Source: Rhizobium sp. Pop5 (GTDB lineage: Bacteria > Pseudomonadota > Alphaproteobacteria > Rhizobiales > Rhizobiaceae). Taken from it: a DNA stretch of 64,000 bases. The position numbers were made by a program, and so were the translations under genes. Below the pieces are notes generated by a model. That model was given only the letters and a program-made list of their open reading frames with translations, was not told the origin of the DNA and searched no databases. The stretch spans positions 3,038,001 to 3,102,000 of the forward strand of contig NZ_CP099399.1 in NCBI RefSeq assembly GCF_024721175.1, written 5' to 3'. Each line of letters starts with the position of its first letter. The stretch's first letter is position 1. This document shows, piece after piece, positions 8,661-18,000 of this stretch.

Positions 8661-8718
8661 CGATGGAGCGCAACGAAACGGCCATCAACCGGGGAATGAC
8701 GCCTCCATGCGGATGACC

Positions 8719-9132
8719 TCACGCCGGCACCAGCGCGTCCAAATCAGGCAGAAGCACGACGCTTTCCTGCTCGTTCGGATCGGTGCGGGCAATGACCGCC
8801 GTGCATGGCGTGCTGCTGAGGTTTGCCGGCATATGCGGCACACCCGCCGGTATGTAGAAAAGTTCGCCGGCATGGACGACGACGTGATGCTCCAGCCGGT
8901 CGCCATACCAGGTATGGGCCTCGCCGGAGAGCATGTAGATCGCCGTCTCGTGCGCCTCGTGCAGATGCGCCTTGGCCCGCACGCCGGGCGGGATCGTCAG
9001 GAGGTGCATGCAGATGCCCTTGGCGCCGACCGTCTCGGCCGCTATCCCTTGGAAATAGCTCAGCCCCTGCTTGCCGTCATAGGCATGGTTGGGGCGAACG
9101 ATGTGGCAGGTGGGTTTTGATGTCGCGTCCAT
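8719..9132 (-). CDS. Cupin domain protein
   Basis: Small beta-barrel protein of 137 residues. The two cupin motifs are present: a His-rich first motif (AKAHLHEAHETAIYMLSG) and a second motif (GELFYIPAGVPHMPAN). The metal-binding His/Glu ligands look intact. Start ATG 9132 has the strong site GGAGGAAG; the upstream extension to 9270 lacks similarity. It is convergent with hydA and divergent from the ABC importer operon. It may act on a small molecule of the surrounding pathway, but no specific reaction can be named. Confidence 0.8.
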   Translation of the reverse strand: MDATSKPTCHIVRPNHAYDGKQGLSYFQGIAAETVGAKGICMHLLTIPPGVRAKAHLHEAHETAIYMLSGEAHTWYGDRLEHHVVVHAGELFYIPAGVPHMPANLSSTPCTAVIARTDPNEQESVVLLPDLDALVPA

Positions 9133-9226
9133 TTTCTTCCTCCGTGAATTGTGCCGCCGGCCAAGCCTGCGGCGATGGTAACATGCAAACCGCCTCCCGG
9201 CGGCGAAAACAAGATCGGTCGCATTG

Positions 9227-10012
9227 ATGCAAGCACCCTCCGTCGTATCCGCCAAGGATCTCTGTCTCACCTACCAGGCGAATGACGGCCCGGTGAATGC
9301 GCTGAGCGATGTCAATCTCGATGTGCGCAAGGGCGACTTCGTCTCCTTCATCGGCCCGTCGGGCTGCGGCAAGACGACCTTCCTGCGCGTCATCGCCGAT
9401 CTTGAAAAGAGCACGTCGGGCGAAATCTCGATCAACGGCATGACGCCGGAGGAAGCCCGCAAGGCCCGCGCCTATGGCTACGTCTTCCAGGCGCCGGCGC
9501 TCTACCCCTGGCGCACCATCGAAAAAAACATCGCCCTGCCACTGGAAATCATGGGTTATACTGCAGCCGACCGCACCAGGCGCATCGCCGAGGCGCTCGA
9601 CCTCGTCGGTCTTTCCGGCTTCGAGAAGAAATTTCCCTGGCAGCTTTCCGGCGGCATGCAGCAGCGCGCCTCGATCGCCCGCGCGCTCGCCTTCGATGCC
9701 GACCTGCTGCTGATGGACGAGCCCTTCGGCGCGCTGGATGAGATCGTCCGCGACCATCTGAACGAAGAGCTGCTGAAACTCTGGGCCCGCACCAACAAGA
9801 CGATCTGCTTCGTCACCCACTCCATCCCCGAGGCCGTCTACCTCTCGACCAAGATCGTGGTGATGTCGCCGCGCCCGGGCCGCGTGACCGATGTCATCGA
9901 TTCAACGCTGCCGGCCGAACGCCCGCTCGACATCCGCGACACCCCCGAATTCCTGGAAATCGCCCACCGCGTCCGCGAGGGGCTGAGGACGGGGCATAGC
10001 CATGAGGTTTAG
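9227..10012 (+). CDS. ABC transporter ATP-binding protein (nitrate/sulfonate/pyrimidine-precursor type)
   Basis: ATPase of 261 residues, SsuB/TauB/ThiZ-like. Walker A is GPSGCGKTT, Q-loop YVFQAPALYPW, signature LSGGMQQRASIARAL, Walker B LLLMDEPFGALDE, and H-loop FVTHSIPEA. It energises an importer with the two permeases (10247-11176 and 11173-12300) and the NMT1/THI5-like binding protein (12359-13330). It starts at ATG 9227, directly preceded by an in-frame TTG. The operon sits beside rutR/hydA, which makes a pyrimidine, hydantoin or ureide the most likely substrate, but that is inference. Confidence 0.88.
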   Translation: MQAPSVVSAKDLCLTYQANDGPVNALSDVNLDVRKGDFVSFIGPSGCGKTTFLRVIADLEKSTSGEISINGMTPEEARKARAYGYVFQAPALYPWRTIEKNIALPLEIMGYTAADRTRRIAEALDLVGLSGFEKKFPWQLSGGMQQRASIARALAFDADLLLMDEPFGALDEIVRDHLNEELLKLWARTNKTICFVTHSIPEAVYLSTKIVVMSPRPGRVTDVIDSTLPAERPLDIRDTPEFLEIAHRVREGLRTGHSHEV

Positions 10013-10027
10013 GCGATTGAGTCCGAG

Positions 10028-10212
10028 GGTCACCCCCCTCTGCCCTGCCGGGCATCTCCCCCACAAGGGGGGAGATCGACATGCCGAACCGGCTTCCCCA
10101 AACAATAAAAGACCGCTGATCCAGCGTCAAAACATTGGGGATCGACGCGCTATCCTCTTGTCGTTCTCCCCCCTTGTGGGGGAGATGTCCGGCAGGACAG
10201 AGGGGGGTAACC
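10028..10212. repeat. Palindromic intergenic element between ABC ATPase and permease genes
   Basis: Inverted repeat of about 185 bp. The outer arm GGGTCACCCCCCTCTGCCCT at 10028-10047 faces a complementary arm ending at 10212 (AGAGGGGGGTAACC), and inner arms around CATCTCCCCCACAAGGGG (from 10053) pair with CCCCTTGTGGGGGAGATG (10170-10187). It differs from the element at 6631-6767 but is of the same general RIME-like kind. It occupies the only long gap in this ABC operon. Confidence 0.75.
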
Positions 10213-10246
10213 GCACGCACGGTGTGGACTTATGGGAGCGCTCCCT

Positions 10247-11176
10247 ATGAAACCCGACACCTTCAAAAACAAGATCATCCCCGTCACCACCATCCTGCTC
10301 GCCCTCATCGCCATCTGGTATGTCGCGGCCGTTCTCATGAATGCGCCGTTCCAGCGCGACATGGACAGCCGCGCCGGCGCCACGCCGACCACATGGGAAT
10401 TCGTCGGCAAGACGCTTGCGCAGCCGAAGCCGATCCTGCCGGCGCCGCATCAGGTGGCGCAGAATGTCTACGAGAATACCGTCCTGCGCAGCCTTTCGAG
10501 CAACCGCAGCCTCGTGTACCATAGCTGGGTGACGCTCTCATCCACGCTGCTCGGCTTCGGCTTCGGCATGCTGCTCGGCATTCTTCTCGCCGTGCTGATC
10601 GTGCACAACCGCGCCATGGACCGCTCGCTGATGCCGTGGCTGGTGGCGAGCCAGACGATACCGATCCTTGCCATCGCGCCAATGATCGTCATTATTTCCT
10701 ATAACGTGCTGACCGGCGACAACGCGCTGGCGCATCTTCTGAACCTCGATTCCGACGCCTCCCGCCTCGTTTCCAAGGCGCTGATCTCCACCTATCTTTC
10801 CTTCTTTCCCGTCGCCGTCGGCATGGTGAAAGGGTTGCGGTCACCCGAAATCCTCTATCTCGACCTGATGCGCACTTATAATGCGAGCCCCATGCAGACC
10901 TTCTGGAAGTTGCGTGTCCCAGCTTCGGTCCCCTTCCTCTTTACGTCGATGAAGGTCGCGATCGCCGCGAGCCTTGTCGGCGCAATCGTCGGCGAACTGC
11001 CGACGGGTGCGACCGCCGGCATCGGCTCGAAGCTGCTTGCCGGTTCCTATTACAGCCAGACCATCGATATCTGGGCGGCCCTCGTCGCCGGATCGCTGCT
11101 TGCGGGCGTTCTCGTCGCGATCGTCGGCCTTGCGGGGAAAATCGTCGATCGCGCCATGGGCGGGAGACCGGCATGA
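10247..11176 (+). CDS. ABC transporter permease
   Basis: Inner-membrane permease of 309 residues with about six to seven hydrophobic segments. The BPD_transp_1 coupling loop is seen at LMRTYNASPMQTFWKLRVPA (EAA-like). An N-terminal soluble stretch follows the first membrane segment. ATG 10247 has the site GGGAGCG; an upstream in-frame ATG at 10232 is possible. The stop overlaps the next permease start by 4 nt (ATGA). It partners the ATPase at 9227-10012. Confidence 0.87.
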   Translation: MKPDTFKNKIIPVTTILLALIAIWYVAAVLMNAPFQRDMDSRAGATPTTWEFVGKTLAQPKPILPAPHQVAQNVYENTVLRSLSSNRSLVYHSWVTLSSTLLGFGFGMLLGILLAVLIVHNRAMDRSLMPWLVASQTIPILAIAPMIVIISYNVLTGDNALAHLLNLDSDASRLVSKALISTYLSFFPVAVGMVKGLRSPEILYLDLMRTYNASPMQTFWKLRVPASVPFLFTSMKVAIAASLVGAIVGELPTGATAGIGSKLLAGSYYSQTIDIWAALVAGSLLAGVLVAIVGLAGKIVDRAMGGRPA

Positions 11177-12300
11177 GACATCTGACCTTTTCCTGGCAGG
11201 GCGTAATCGCCCTCGTTCTCTGCATCGCGGCGCTGACCAGCCTTCCGCTTCTGGGTGAGGGCATGACGCGACCCTTGAGCGACGGCACGGCGAGCCTGAT
11301 CTTCATCATCGTCGCCGCAGCCGCTCTCCTGTCTTTTGCGCCGCAGCCGCCGGCCTATCGCGCCACCGTGCTGTTCATCGGCGCGCATGGTGCCGCCTGG
11401 ATGCTGCTTTCGGCTCTTTCCGGCAACGAGGCTACGGCAACACGGGCTTTCTTCCTGCTGCTCTTTGCCTCCTGGCTGCTTGCCTGGCGATGTGTCACCG
11501 AGCTTTCGAAACTGCAGCCCGTCACCACCTTCGGCAAGTCGTCACTCCAGCTTCTGATCCCCGCAATCTTCGGCGCCTGGATCCTCATTCTCTGGGAGGC
11601 GGTCACGCGTGGTGCCGGTGTCCCCTTTATCCTGCTGCCGCCGCCGAGCGCCATCGGCGCACGCATCATGGCCTCGCTGCCGATTCTCGGTGACGATGTC
11701 AGGCAGACGATCTTCAAGGCGGTATTGATCGGCTATGTCGTCGGCTGCCTCAGCGGCTTCGTTGTCGCAGTGCTGGCCGACCGCGTCGCCTTCCTGCGCC
11801 GCGGCCTGCTGCCGATCGGCAACATGGTGTCGGCGCTGCCGATCATCGGCATCGCTCCCGTCATGGTCATGTGGTTCGGCTTCGACTGGCCGTCGAAAGC
11901 CGCCGTCGTCATCATCATGACCTTCTTCCCGATGCTGGTGAACACGGTGGCCGGCCTTGCCGCCTCCGGCAGCATGGAGCGCGACTTGATGCGCACCTAT
12001 GCCTCGAGCGACTGGCAGACGCTGCTGAAACTCAAGCTTCCGGCAGCCATGCCCTTCATTTTTAATGCGCTGAAGATCAACTCGACGCTGGCGCTGATTG
12101 GTGCCATCGTTGCGGAATTCTTCGGAACGCCGATCGTCGGCATGGGCTTCCGCATCTCCACCGAGATCGGCCGCATGAATGTCGACATGGTCTGGGCGGA
12201 AATCGCCGTTGCGGCGCTGGCCGGCTCGATCTTCTATGGCGTCATTGCCCTGACGGAACGGGCGGTGACTTTCTGGCATCCGTCTATCCGTGGTGGCTAG
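11173..12300 (+). CDS. ABC transporter permease
   Basis: Second permease subunit, 375 residues. The first 130 residues hold four extra hydrophobic segments. The conserved BPD_transp_1 domain follows, with coupling loop LMRTYASSDWQTLLKLKLPA and the preceding VSALPIIGIAPVMVMWFGF. It overlaps the first permease by 4 nt, so the two are co-translated and likely form a heterodimer in the membrane. Substrate inference is as for the neighbouring ATPase. Confidence 0.88.
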   Translation: MRHLTFSWQGVIALVLCIAALTSLPLLGEGMTRPLSDGTASLIFIIVAAAALLSFAPQPPAYRATVLFIGAHGAAWMLLSALSGNEATATRAFFLLLFASWLLAWRCVTELSKLQPVTTFGKSSLQLLIPAIFGAWILILWEAVTRGAGVPFILLPPPSAIGARIMASLPILGDDVRQTIFKAVLIGYVVGCLSGFVVAVLADRVAFLRRGLLPIGNMVSALPIIGIAPVMVMWFGFDWPSKAAVVIIMTFFPMLVNTVAGLAASGSMERDLMRTYASSDWQTLLKLKLPAAMPFIFNALKINSTLALIGAIVAEFFGTPIVGMGFRISTEIGRMNVDMVWAEIAVAALAGSIFYGVIALTERAVTFWHPSIRGG

Positions 12301-12358
12301 GCGCGCACGGGGCTTCGCAAAAGGTCCGGGCATAACTTCAGAGGGTAAGGACAAGAAA

Positions 12359-13330
12359 ATGAAAAAATTGATGGTTGCAATGATGGCAAGCGCCATGTCG
12401 CTGGCCGCGGCCCATGCGATGGCCGCCGATAAGGTGGTGCTGCAGCTGAAATGGGTCACACAGAGCCAGTTCGCCGGTTATTACGTCGCCAAGGAGAAGG
12501 GTTTCTACAAGGAAGAAGGCCTCGACGTCGACATCAAGCCGGGCGGCCCCGATATCGCCCCTGAGCAGGTGATCGCCGGCGGCGGCGCCGATGTCATTGT
12601 CGACTGGATGGGCGGCGCACTGGTTGCCCGCGAAAAAGGCGTTCCGCTCATCAACATCGCCCAGCCCTACCAGAAGTCGGGCCTGGAAATGATCTGCCGC
12701 AAGGACGGGCCGGTCAAGACCGAAGCCGACTTCAAGGGTCACACGCTCGGCGTCTGGTTCTTCGGCAACGAATATCCCTTCTTCGCCTGGATGAACAAGC
12801 TCGGCCTGTCCACGGAAGGCGGCGCGAACGGCGTCACCGTGCTGAAGCAGAGCTTTGACGTGCAGCCGCTCGTCCAGAAGCAGGCCGACTGCATCTCCGT
12901 CATGACCTATAACGAATACTGGCAGGCGATCGATGCCGGCTTCAAGCCGGAGGAACTGACGGTCTTCAACTATACGCAGATGGGCAACGACCTCCTGGAA
13001 GACGGCCTTTATGCGATGGGAGACAAGCTGAAAGACCCAGCCTTCAAGGAAAAGATGGTCAAGTTCGTCCGCGCCTCAATGAAGGGCTGGAAATATGCGA
13101 CCGAGAACCCCGACGAAGCCGCCGAGATCGTCGTCGACAATGGCGGCCAGGACGAGAACCATCAGAAGCGCATGATGGGCGAAGTCGCCAAGCTTGTCGG
13201 CGACGGCTCCGGCAAGCTCGACGAGGCGCTCTATGCCCGCACGGCGAAGGCGCTGCTCGACCAGAAGATCATCAGCAAGGAGCCATCCGGCGCCTGGACG
13301 CACGACGTCACCGACGCCGCCTCCAAGTAA
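12359..13330 (+). CDS. ABC transporter substrate-binding protein (NMT1/THI5-like)
   Basis: Periplasmic binding protein of 323 residues. A Sec signal peptide covers about residues 1-22 (MKKLMVAMMASAMSLAAAHA, cut before MAADKV). The mature part begins LQLKWVTQSQFAGYYVAKEK, the hallmark of SsuA/ThiY/RibY-like proteins that bind pyrimidine-type, riboflavin-type or sulfonate ligands. Start ATG 12359 is after GGGTAAGGACAAG; the frame opens earlier at 12290. It is the last gene of the importer operon and is followed by a clear terminator. The ligand is unknown; the rutR/hydA context suggests a pyrimidine or its ring-opened derivative. Confidence 0.87.
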   Translation: MKKLMVAMMASAMSLAAAHAMAADKVVLQLKWVTQSQFAGYYVAKEKGFYKEEGLDVDIKPGGPDIAPEQVIAGGGADVIVDWMGGALVAREKGVPLINIAQPYQKSGLEMICRKDGPVKTEADFKGHTLGVWFFGNEYPFFAWMNKLGLSTEGGANGVTVLKQSFDVQPLVQKQADCISVMTYNEYWQAIDAGFKPEELTVFNYTQMGNDLLEDGLYAMGDKLKDPAFKEKMVKFVRASMKGWKYATENPDEAAEIVVDNGGQDENHQKRMMGEVAKLVGDGSGKLDEALYARTAKALLDQKIISKEPSGAWTHDVTDAASK

Positions 13331-13352
13331 TTACGCCAGCATGCGAAGCGAG

Positions 13353-13385
13353 ACGCGCGGAAAGATTTCCGCGCGTTTTTTTATT
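13353..13385 (+). terminator. Rho-independent terminator of the ABC importer operon
   Basis: GC-rich hairpin with stem ACGCGCGGAAA / TTTCCGCGCGT at 13353-13376, followed by a run of T to about 13383. It lies 22 bp after the binding-protein stop. Confidence 0.85.
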
Positions 13386-13449
13386 TTTCGCACCGAGATG
13401 AAAAAAATGCCTCGCAACTGTCGCATTTATCCGGCGCCAAACGTCATTG

Positions 13450-13497
13450 ATGCATGTCGCGCAAAACTGTGCAGCGGTTTTTCGGCTCGACATGCAT
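13450..13497. repeat. Intergenic hairpin element (copy 1 of shared-core family)
   Basis: Perfect 10-bp outer arms ATGCATGTCG (13450-13459) and CGACATGCAT (13488-13497) flank an inner palindrome CAAAACTG-TG-CAGCGGTTTT (13462-13481). The inner core is shared with the hairpin at 52274-52324. The remainder of the gap 13386-13829 is AT-richer and holds no convincing gene; it should carry the efflux operon promoter. Confidence 0.7.
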
Positions 13498-13829
13498 AAC
13501 AGGAGCTAACGCGCAGGCGAGAATTTGAAAGATCGCAATGCGCTTTAGGAGAGAAGCTCGATCAATCATCGTCATGTTCGCATAACCCTTCGATGATTGA
13601 TTCAGGTTCTGATGGTAATTATTATGGGCGCATGGGGAATTGTTTTCCATCGGGCTTGCATATCGAGCAAATCGATACCAACTACAAGCCGATTTGCCGA
13701 CGAGGGATGAAGACGGCAAATGATGTGTGGATACCCCTGAGAATGCAGGAAAGGCAGTGGCCTGGTCGCGAGCTGAAATGGCAGACGCGCGAGTTCGGCT
13801 AACCTTTTGACAAGATTGGACCAAGACGC

Positions 13830-15020
13830 ATGGCACTTAAGCCGAACGGAATTCTAGGAACATCCGCACTCTTTGCAGCGCTCCTGGCTGCATCCACCGC
13901 ATTTTCGCAGGAGGCGCCGGTCGCAAAGCCGCAGCAGAACCTGCCGGCGATCGTCGTCACCACGGCTGTCAATCGCACCCTCGTCGACCGTGTCATCGGC
14001 ACGGGAACGGTCAAGCCCGTCGAGGAAGTCTATATCCAGCCGCAGGTCGAGGGCCTCTCGATCCGCACGCTGAAGGCTGATGTCGGCGATAAGGTCCAGG
14101 CGGAAAGCAGGCTGGCGACGCTGAACGACGACGCGCTGGTGCTGGAGAAGAGCCAGATGATGGCGACGAAGGCCAAGGGCGAGGCGAGCCTTGCCCAGCT
14201 GCGCGCACAACTCATCGAGGCGCAGGCCAATGCCGAACAGGCAAGGCAGCAGCAGGCCCGCGCCCAGGAAATGGGCAAGAAGGGCACGGTTTCCACCGCC
14301 CAGGTCGAGCAGGCCGATGCGACCGCCGCCGCCGCCAATGCCCGCGTCGTCTCCGCCGAACAGGCGATCGAGGTCGCCGAAGCCGATCTCAAGGTCTTCG
14401 ACAGCCAGATCGCCGATGCGGATTTGAAGCTTGCGCGCACCGACGTGAAGACGCCGGTCGCCGGCACCGTCGCTGCTAAGAACGCCAAGGTCGGCGCCAT
14501 TGCCGCCGGTAACGGCGATCCGCTGTTCACCATCATCCGCGACGGTGATGTCGAGCTCGTCGCCGAAGTCGCCGAAAGCGACATCGTCAGGGTCATGCCG
14601 GGTCAGAAGGCGACTGTTTCACTCTCCGGCAGCCGCGAAAAACTTTCCGGTTCCGTGCGTCTGGTTTCGCCGACCGTCGATCCGGTGACCCGCCTCGGCC
14701 TTGTCCACATCTCCATCGACGATGACAGCAAGGCGCGTTCCGGCATGTATGGCAGCGCCGAAATCATCGTGCGCGAGGCAGAGGGCGTATCGCTTCCCCT
14801 GACCGCGGTCCTTACCGGCACGGAGGGCTCCTCCGCCCGCAAGGTCGAGGACGGCGTGGTAAAATTCGCAAAGATCGAAACCGGCATTCAGGACGGCCCC
14901 TATGTCGAAATCATCAGTGGATTGAAGACCGGCGATGAGGTCGTCGCCAAGGCGGGCGCCTACGTCCGTGACGGCGACCACATCACGCCGGTGCGTGAGC
15001 AGCCCTCGGCTTCCAACTAA
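13830..15020 (+). CDS. RND efflux periplasmic adaptor subunit (membrane fusion protein)
   Basis: AcrA/MexA/HlyD-family adaptor of 396 residues. A signal peptide covers about residues 1-26 (cleavage near AFSQEAP; no lipobox Cys). It is followed by a lipoyl/biotinyl-like segment, a long alpha-helical hairpin (about 105-200, rich in Ala, Gln and Glu) and a beta-barrel domain. It links the inner-membrane pump to an outer-membrane channel. The pump gene follows after 12 bp, so the two form an operon; no TolC-like gene is present here. Substrates cannot be predicted. Confidence 0.9.
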   Translation: MALKPNGILGTSALFAALLAASTAFSQEAPVAKPQQNLPAIVVTTAVNRTLVDRVIGTGTVKPVEEVYIQPQVEGLSIRTLKADVGDKVQAESRLATLNDDALVLEKSQMMATKAKGEASLAQLRAQLIEAQANAEQARQQQARAQEMGKKGTVSTAQVEQADATAAAANARVVSAEQAIEVAEADLKVFDSQIADADLKLARTDVKTPVAGTVAAKNAKVGAIAAGNGDPLFTIIRDGDVELVAEVAESDIVRVMPGQKATVSLSGSREKLSGSVRLVSPTVDPVTRLGLVHISIDDDSKARSGMYGSAEIIVREAEGVSLPLTAVLTGTEGSSARKVEDGVVKFAKIETGIQDGPYVEIISGLKTGDEVVAKAGAYVRDGDHITPVREQPSASN

Positions 15021-15032
15021 AGAGACCATCCG

Positions 15033-18000
15033 ATGAATTTTTCAGCCTGGTCCATACGAAATCCCATCGCGCCGCTCCTGGCTTTCTGCCTGCTGATCTT
15101 CATCGGCATGCAGTCTTTCAACAAGCTGCCGATCACGCGCTTCCCGAACATCGACGTGCCGCTCGTTTCGATCAGCGTAACACAGAGCGGCGCCTCGCCG
15201 GCCGAACTCGAAATGCAGGTGACGAAGGAGATCGAAGATGCGATCGCCTCGATCACCGGCATCGACGAAATCCAGTCGACGGTGACCGACGGCAGCTCGC
15301 AGACCAACGTCATGTTCCGGATGGAAGTGCCGACGGAACAGGCCGTACAGGACGTCAAGGACGCGATCGACCGCATCCGCAGTGATCTGCCAGCGACAGC
15401 CGAAGCGCCTATCGTCACCAAGGTCGACGTCGAGGGCCAGGCGATCCAGACCTTCGCCGTTTCCTCGCCCGACATGTCGCTGGAAGAACTCTCCTGGTTC
15501 GTCGATGATACGATCAAGCGGGCGCTGCAGGGCCAGGCCGGTATCGGCCGTGTCGACCGTTACGGCGGCGCCGAGCGCGAAGTTCGCATCGAACTCACCC
15601 CCGACAAGCTGAACGCCCACGGCATCACCGCCGCGAGCGTGAACCAGCAGCTGCGCGGCACCAACGTCGACCTCGGCTCCGGCCGCGGCCAGGTAGCGGG
15701 TAGCGAACAGGCGATCCGCGTTCTCGGCGACGCTCGCAACGTCGCCGAGCTTGCCGACACGACGATTGCGCTGCCGAGCGGCCGTTTCGTCAAGCTATCC
15801 GATCTCGGCGTGATCAAGGATACCTACGAGGAGCCGAAATCCTTCTCGCGCTTCAACGATACGCCGGTTGTCACCTTCGGCGTCTTCCGCTCGAAGGGCG
15901 CCAGCGAAGTCAGCGTCGCCGAAACCGTGGCGCAGAGCCTCGACAAGGTCAGGGGCGAAAACCCGAACGTCAAGATCGAGATGATCGACGATTCGGTCTA
16001 TTTCACATACGGCAACTACGAAGCCGCCATTCATACGCTGCTGGAAGGCGCACTGCTTGCCGTCATCGTCGTTCTTCTGTTCCTCAGGAACTGGCGGGCG
16101 ACCCTGATTTCGGCGATTGCCCTTCCGCTGTCGGCCATACCGACCTTCTGGGTCATGGACATGATGGGCTTCTCGCTGAACCTCGTCAGCTTCCTCGCCT
16201 TGACGCTCGCGACAGGTATTCTCGTCGACGACGCCATTGTGGAAATCGAGAACATCGCCCGTCACATCAAGATGGGCAAGACGCCCTATCGAGCGGCGAT
16301 CGAGGCGGCGGATGAAATCGGCCTCGCCGTCATCGCCACCACCTTCACCATCATTGCTGTCTTCGTGCCGGTTTCCTTCATGCCGGGCATTCCTGGCCAG
16401 TACTTCATCCAGTTCGGCCTGACCGTCGCCTTCTCCGTCTTCTTCTCGTTGCTGGTCGCGCGCCTCATCACCCCGATGATGGCCGCTTATCTGATGCGTG
16501 CCGAAGACGCGATGGAAGACCATCACGACAATGATGGCTTGCTGATGAAGGGCTATACGCGTCTTGTCAGCGGCACGACCCGCAAGTGGTATTGGCGTTA
16601 TACAACTCTGATCGTAGCCTTTCTCTTGACGGTTGGGTCGGTCATCTCGCTGTTCATGTTCGTGCCCGGCAGCTTCCTGCCGGCGGAAGACGCGTCGCGC
16701 ATCGTTCTCTCGGTCGAACTGCCGCCCAATGCGCGGCTCGACGACACCGAGAAGACGACCGATGCGATCTATAAAAGGGTCAAGGATATCAACGGCGTCG
16801 AAAGCGTCTTCGTTCTCGGCGGCGCATCGCCGAAGGGCGAGCTCGAACTGCGCCGCGCAACCATCACACTCGCGCTCGGCAAGCTCGACCAGTCGCTGGT
16901 CAAGAAGGTGGTCAACGACGTGATCGGCCATATCCCGGTCATCGGCCCGAAACTGCCGAAGGTGGACGTCCACGGCCGCGTGCGTCCGCAATGGGATATT
17001 GAAAAGGAAGTCTTCGCCAAGCTGGCCGACATTCCCGACGTCCACATCCTCAAGCTCAACGACCGCGGCGAACGCGACCTCTCCTTCAACTTCCTCTCCA
17101 AGAACGAGAAGGACCTGAATGAGGCTGTCGGCATTCTGGAATCGAAGCTCCGCGCCGATCCGCTGCTCGCCAATGTCAGCGCCGACGGCGCCCTGCCCCG
17201 TCCGGAACTGCAGGTCTACCCGCGCAAGGACGAGGCCGCCCGCCTCGGCATCACGCCGCAGCAGATCTCCGAGACGATCCGCGTCGCCACCATCGGCGAT
17301 GTCGATGCGGCTCTCGCCAAGATCTCGCTCGACGATCGCCAGATCCCGATCCGCGTCCAGGCCGCGGTCGACATGCGCCGTGACCTTGCGGCCATTCGGG
17401 CGCTGAAGATCCAGACCGCCAGTGGCGGCACCGTTCCGCTTTCGAGCGTCGCCAATATCGACTATTCGGAAGGCGTGAGCTCGATCAAGCGCAACAACCG
17501 TTATCGCGTCGTCTCGATCGGTTCGGACCTGCCGCAGGGCGTGGCGCTCGATACGGCCTCAGCCCGTTTCCGCCAGATCGTCAACGACGCCAAGATCCCG
17601 GCCACGGTGCATCTTGCCGAAAGCGGCGATACCAAGGTGCAGACCGAAATGCAGCAGAGCTTCGTCAACGCCATGTTGATGGGCCTCCTGCTGGTGCTGA
17701 CCGTGCTGATCCTGCTCTTCAAGGACGTGATCCAGCCCTTCACCATCCTGTTCTCGCTGCCGCTTGCCATCGGTGGTGTCGCGGCGGGCCTGATCGTCAC
17801 CAGCAATCCGCTCTCCATGCCGGTCATGATCGGCATTCTGATGCTGATGGGCATCGTCACCAAGAACGCGATCCTGCTCGTCGATTTCGCGATCGAGATG
17901 CGCCATCAGGGTATGGGCCGCGTCGAGGCCATGGTCGAAGCCGGCCGCAAGCGCGCCCGGCCGATCATCATGACCTCGATCGCCATGTCGGCCGGCATGC

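Noticed and set aside
13444..13836. Overlapping small open frames in the gap before the RND operon (plus 13593-13802 and minus 13444-13836)
   Set aside because: No ribosome-binding sites of quality, no recognisable family, and one runs through the hairpin element.
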